Assembly: GCF_900086585.1 (NCBI RefSeq)
Contig: NZ_FLKM01000008.1
Location: 2,012,041 to 2,076,040 of the forward strand
Reading direction: 5' to 3'
Source of the DNA: Emergencia timonensis
GTDB lineage: Bacteria; Bacillota; Clostridia; Peptostreptococcales; Anaerovoracaceae
DNA: 64,000 nucleotides
The notes below the pieces were generated by a model. The model was not told where the DNA came from. It searched no databases and was given only the letters and a program-made list of their open reading frames with translations. Of the stretch, positions 61,109-64,000 are shown in pieces (position 1 is the stretch's first letter; every line of letters starts with the position of its first letter). A program made the position numbers and the translations under genes.

Positions 61109-61303
61109 ATGCATTATTTTTTGACTCATATTGGATATATCATAGTGGTGGCCGTGGTCATCGCACTGCTGGCTTTTGCAGCCGTTATTCTAGCGGAAAA
61201 AAATGAAGCAAAGCGGAATGTCGATGATGAACGATGTGACTTCACGTGTTCAGGTTGTCCCAATGTTTCTATATGCCACAAAGAAGGTAAAAAAGATGTA
61301 TAA
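61109..61303 (+). CDS. Small membrane protein with cysteine-rich tail (FeoB-associated-like)
   Basis: 64 aa from ATG 61109, behind GGAGGTGAT. One membrane helix (GYIIVVAVVIALLAFAAVILA near 7-27) and a C-terminal cytosolic CDFTCSGCPNVSIC cluster. This resembles FeoB-associated Cys-rich membrane proteins, but no feoB is nearby. The stop overlaps the next start by 8 bases. Confidence 0.65.
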   Translation: MHYFLTHIGYIIVVAVVIALLAFAAVILAEKNEAKRNVDDERCDFTCSGCPNVSICHKEGKKDV

Positions 61304-62222
61304 CACAGCACAATGGTTTTTGTTTTTTTACATCTATTGTTTTTTGGGTTGGATTTGGGAGTCTGCTTATGTTTCTGTCAGAGCCAGAGAGTGGGTGAAT
61401 CGCGGCTTTATTCACGGTCCCTTTCTTCCCATTTATGGCTCTGGCGCAATCGTGATATTACTCAGTACCCTCGGTATCCGTGACAATATCTGGCTGATTT
61501 ATCTCTTTGGGATGATCAGCTCCACGATTTTGGAATATTTCACTGGCGACGCCATGGAAAAGCTGTTTCACGTCAGGTATTGGGACTATACACGGCACAA
61601 GTTCAATTTAAAGGGACATATCTGCATAATGGTTTCTTTAGCATGGGGTGCTTTTTCGATTTTGTTAGTCAAGGTGCTTCATCCTCCTATTGAGGATTTG
61701 GTCATGTCAATCCCGATGACCGCAGTGGACATCACTGCTTTTGCCCTGACAATTTATGTGGCAGTGGATATGACCGTTTCCTTCAATGAAGCTATGGACT
61801 TGAAAGCAACTCTGATTAAGCTTGCTGAAAGCAATGAAGAAATCAGAAAGCTGCAAAAGCGTATCGACGCTGTGGCCGCTATGGCGGAGGAAGATTTGCG
61901 CAAGTTCAAGGAAGAACAGTCGGCAAAGAAAAAAACGCGCAAAGAGCGTTTCGCAGAGAATGTGCAGGAGGCCAGAGCGCGTAGTCTTGCACGTTTGGAA
62001 AATTTGTCTCAGCAGATTTTCGACTATTTCACCAATACAGAGGCCAATTCTGTTGACCTTACAGATTATTTGAATAGAGTAGAGGTAGAGAAGCGGAAAA
62101 TCCTCAGCAGGACGGACCGTGAGTACAATCATCTGGCGAAGATTCTGCGCAGAAATCCCGGCGCTGTTTCAAAGCATCACAGAGAGGAACTGGACAGTTT
62201 ATTAAATATGTTGAAAAAATAG
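61296..62222 (+). CDS. Membrane protein with CmpB-like (PF06541) domain
   Basis: 308 aa from ATG 61296 (AAGAAGGT upstream). The N-terminal membrane domain has FYIYCFLGWIWESAYVSV near 9-26, NRGFIHGPFLPIYGSGA near 35-51 and YFTGDAMEKLFHVRYWDYT near 81-99, all conserved in putative ABC_trans_CmpB proteins. The C-terminal half (from about 165) is a highly charged coiled coil. Function of the family is not established. Confidence 0.8.
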   Translation: MYNTAQWFLFFYIYCFLGWIWESAYVSVRAREWVNRGFIHGPFLPIYGSGAIVILLSTLGIRDNIWLIYLFGMISSTILEYFTGDAMEKLFHVRYWDYTRHKFNLKGHICIMVSLAWGAFSILLVKVLHPPIEDLVMSIPMTAVDITAFALTIYVAVDMTVSFNEAMDLKATLIKLAESNEEIRKLQKRIDAVAAMAEEDLRKFKEEQSAKKKTRKERFAENVQEARARSLARLENLSQQIFDYFTNTEANSVDLTDYLNRVEVEKRKILSRTDREYNHLAKILRRNPGAVSKHHREELDSLLNMLKK

Positions 62223-62239
62223 ATTTTGCCGCCGGCCTG

Positions 62240-62262
62240 ACGCCCCTTTGGGGGCGTTTTTT
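62240..62262 (+). terminator. Terminator
   Basis: ACGCCCC pairs with GGGGCGT around TTTG, followed by six T, 18 bases after the CmpB-type gene. Confidence 0.85.
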
Positions 62263-62523
62263 CGTGGGAGCAGTACAGTTCCTTTGCAGGGAGAGGCCGG
62301 TTACGCATATGATTACTTCCTATTAGGAACACTGTAAATACAAGGCTTTTCGGAGCCTGCAAACCAGAAAAAATAATATTTGATCTATCACATTACGCAA
62401 AAAGCCGTCCGGCATGAGAAACGGGCGGCTTTTTTGCGTGGATAGACGGAAAGGAGGCACAAAAATAACTACAAAATTTTAGCGTTCAAATTTGTGCAAC
62501 TTTAACGAAAAGGAGGATCGTAA
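62263..62523. other. Non-coding junction region before second mobile element
   Basis: About 260 bases without a supported gene. It contains a long symmetric hairpin at 62395-62439 (ACGCAAAAAGCCG and its near complement, with a T run). Downstream the sequence turns GC-rich and carries a ParB-family gene, so an element boundary probably lies in this stretch. I could not find the attachment repeat. Confidence 0.5.
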
Positions 62524-63972
62524 ATGGCCGATGAAAAACTGAATACTGGCCCTGCGGAGAATATTTTCCCGGAGGCCGCCGAGCCTATCACCACACCCGA
62601 ACAGGCCGCAGCGTCTGAGCCCCAGCAGGAACAGACCGGGCCTGCCATACCTGAGTCCGGCGATGTGGTTGTGTCCTTTGACAAAATCAATGAACTTATG
62701 GCGGAAAAGAGGCAGAACGCCCGCGCCGAAGTCGAAAAGGCGGAAACCCCCGAAACGCCAGAGGCGGCAGCTCCCGGAGAAACACCGCAGCCCGCCAATA
62801 CGGAGGAACCGAAAAAGCCGCGCCGTGGCCGTCCGCCGAAAGCAGAAAAGGCCGCGACTGAAAATCAAAAATCGGAGAAATCGGCTGGGGCCCGCAAGGG
62901 CCGCCCACCCAAGGCGGATAAGACGGCCCCTGACAAGCCCAAGCCGTCCAAACGAGACAAAGTGTCCCGAAGTGACGGAAAGGCCCCGGATGCCAAGGAG
63001 CCCATTAAGACCGCACAGGATACGGCACTGAAGGAAACTGCTGCTGCGGAACAGACGGCTCCCGAGCCGACTACACCGCCCCGCCCGGTTGAGGAAGGTA
63101 AGCTGGTTTATCTGAAACTTTCCGAGGTTCATCCGTTTCACACATTCCGTCCGCACCCCTTTAAGGTACGGGACGATGCGAAGATGCAGGAAATCGTTGC
63201 TTCTATCCGCGTAAACGGTGTAATGGTTCCCGGTCTTGCCCGCCCGGAGAAAGATGGAAACGGCTACGAAATTGTAGCGGGCCATCGCCGTACCCACGGC
63301 AGTGAACTGGCGGGGCTGGAGGAAATGCCCTTTATCGTCCGTGAAATGACCGACCACGAAGCGGTACAGGCCATGAAGGACAGCAACAAGCAGCGTGACG
63401 GGATGCTCCCCAGCGAATTGGCCGCGCTGCTGGAACTCGAGGTTGAGGACATCAAGCATCAGGGCGGGCGGCTGAAAGGTGTTGCGGAAGGCGATGTCGG
63501 GAAACGCTCGGTTGAGATTGTAGGCGAGGCGCATGAAATGAACTATAAAAAGGTCATGCGCTACTTGCGGCTCAACTCCCTTGTGCCGGAGCTTCTGGAT
63601 AAGGTAGACGATAAAAAGATGGGCTTCATGCCTGCCGTGGAGCTTTCCTACATCAAACCGAAAAATCAGAGGCTTATTGCTGTTTCCATTGACGGGGAGC
63701 AGGCTTCGCCCTCGCTGGCCCAGGCCAAACGGCTCCGGGAGCTGGATAAGGAAGGCAAGCTCAACGGCGATGTCATTGACGGTATCTTATCAGAACAGAA
63801 AAAGGAGGATCGAGGCGTGATTATTTCTACTGCGGAACTGGAAAAGTATTTTGGCAAGGAGGTCACTCCCGCCAAAATGAAAGAACAGATTATGTCCCTG
63901 CTGGATGACTGGAAAGAAAAACAGCCGCCGGAGCTGGCAAAAGCCCCGAAAAAGCAGGAACTTGACAAGTAA
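62524..63972 (+). CDS. ParB-family protein with long disordered, AT-hook-like N-terminus
   Basis: 482 aa (AAAAGGAGGA upstream of ATG 62524). Residues 1-190 are low-complexity Ala/Pro/Glu/Lys with two AT-hook-like motifs, PRRGRPPKAEK near 99-109 and RKGRPPKADK near 123-132. ParB nuclease-fold domain from about 195: LSEVHPFHTFRPHPF, GYEIVAGHRRTHGSELAG (the GxRR box as GHRR). HTH-like region near 330-360 and a C-terminal helical part. It shares architecture with the ParB at 3016 but has higher GC codon use. Probably the first gene of another integrative element that continues beyond the window. Confidence 0.88.
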   Translation: MADEKLNTGPAENIFPEAAEPITTPEQAAASEPQQEQTGPAIPESGDVVVSFDKINELMAEKRQNARAEVEKAETPETPEAAAPGETPQPANTEEPKKPRRGRPPKAEKAATENQKSEKSAGARKGRPPKADKTAPDKPKPSKRDKVSRSDGKAPDAKEPIKTAQDTALKETAAAEQTAPEPTTPPRPVEEGKLVYLKLSEVHPFHTFRPHPFKVRDDAKMQEIVASIRVNGVMVPGLARPEKDGNGYEIVAGHRRTHGSELAGLEEMPFIVREMTDHEAVQAMKDSNKQRDGMLPSELAALLELEVEDIKHQGGRLKGVAEGDVGKRSVEIVGEAHEMNYKKVMRYLRLNSLVPELLDKVDDKKMGFMPAVELSYIKPKNQRLIAVSIDGEQASPSLAQAKRLRELDKEGKLNGDVIDGILSEQKKEDRGVIISTAELEKYFGKEVTPAKMKEQIMSLLDDWKEKQPPELAKAPKKQELDK

Positions 63973-64000
63973 CAACTTCGAGACACTTTGTCCCGAGGGC

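Noticed and set aside
62479..63534. 351-codon minus-strand frame opposite the ParB gene
   Set aside because: Low-complexity Arg/Gly/Leu product arising from the complement of GC-rich ParB coding DNA.

Overview
The window comes from a spore-forming, anaerobic Firmicute (class Clostridia). The evidence is a spoIIGA-sigE-sigG sporulation block, several ferredoxin-type and oxygen-sensitive enzymes (radical SAM, a 4-hydroxybutyryl-CoA dehydratase-type protein, nickel insertion factors) and strong AGGAGG ribosome binding sites. An amino-acid-fermenting relative of Anaerovoracaceae is plausible, but this is inference only. I saw no tRNA, rRNA or CRISPR array.

Layout. 1-6320 is the right end of an integrative mobile element: sigma-like protein, RepA-like ATPase, repeat-rich origin-like region, MobV relaxase, ParB, two small genes and a large serine recombinase. 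The element sits inside a MATE transporter gene, whose first 66 codons and promoter survive at 6320-6517. 6550-9324 holds a divergent MarR gene, YitT, DUF3842 and a FadR-type regulator. 9388-13354 is a hypB / FAD-FeS oxidoreductase / hypA operon with a palindrome in its promoter that also lies in front of the FadR-type regulator gene. 13415-15129 carries trmO and a MerR regulator.

15849-35271 is the most unusual part, a catabolic gene island. It encodes an iron-dependent alcohol dehydrogenase, DUF362 protein, MFS carriers, thiolase, nitroreductase, a beta-keto-acid cleavage enzyme, the N-terminal half of the nickel-pincer enzyme LarC, an M20 hydrolase, a cyclase-family hydrolase, a 3-hydroxyacyl dehydrogenase and a radical-type dehydratase. 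Four transcription units start at matches to the sigma-54 -24/-12 promoter. Three of these have an upstream GTTGY-N6-GCAAC palindrome, and one PAS-AAA+-Fis sigma-54 activator is encoded in the middle, so I propose a single sigma-54 regulon. Between one of these promoters and its first gene lies an array of 10.5 copies of a 96-bp repeat. Its two predicted hairpins are preserved by compensatory changes.

35614-43803 contains two ferredoxin-nitroreductases, the sporulation sigma block, an RloA/RloB (AbiL-like) defence pair and coaBC. 43811-46730 contains metal-related genes: an ArsP_2-type permease with a Fur-family regulator and a candidate operator, then a CorC-type transporter behind an acidic leader peptide and terminator. 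46890-55505 contains a coiled-coil protein, a radical SAM / NifU-like / GGGtGRT cluster, and a LysR / MFS / creatininase / DUF5058 cluster. 55635-62222 carries small proteins, regulators, a guanidine-IV-type riboswitch in front of a MATE exporter, an ABC exporter, an Lrp regulator and a CmpB-type membrane protein. From about 62300 a second, more GC-rich mobile element seems to begin with another ParB-family gene.
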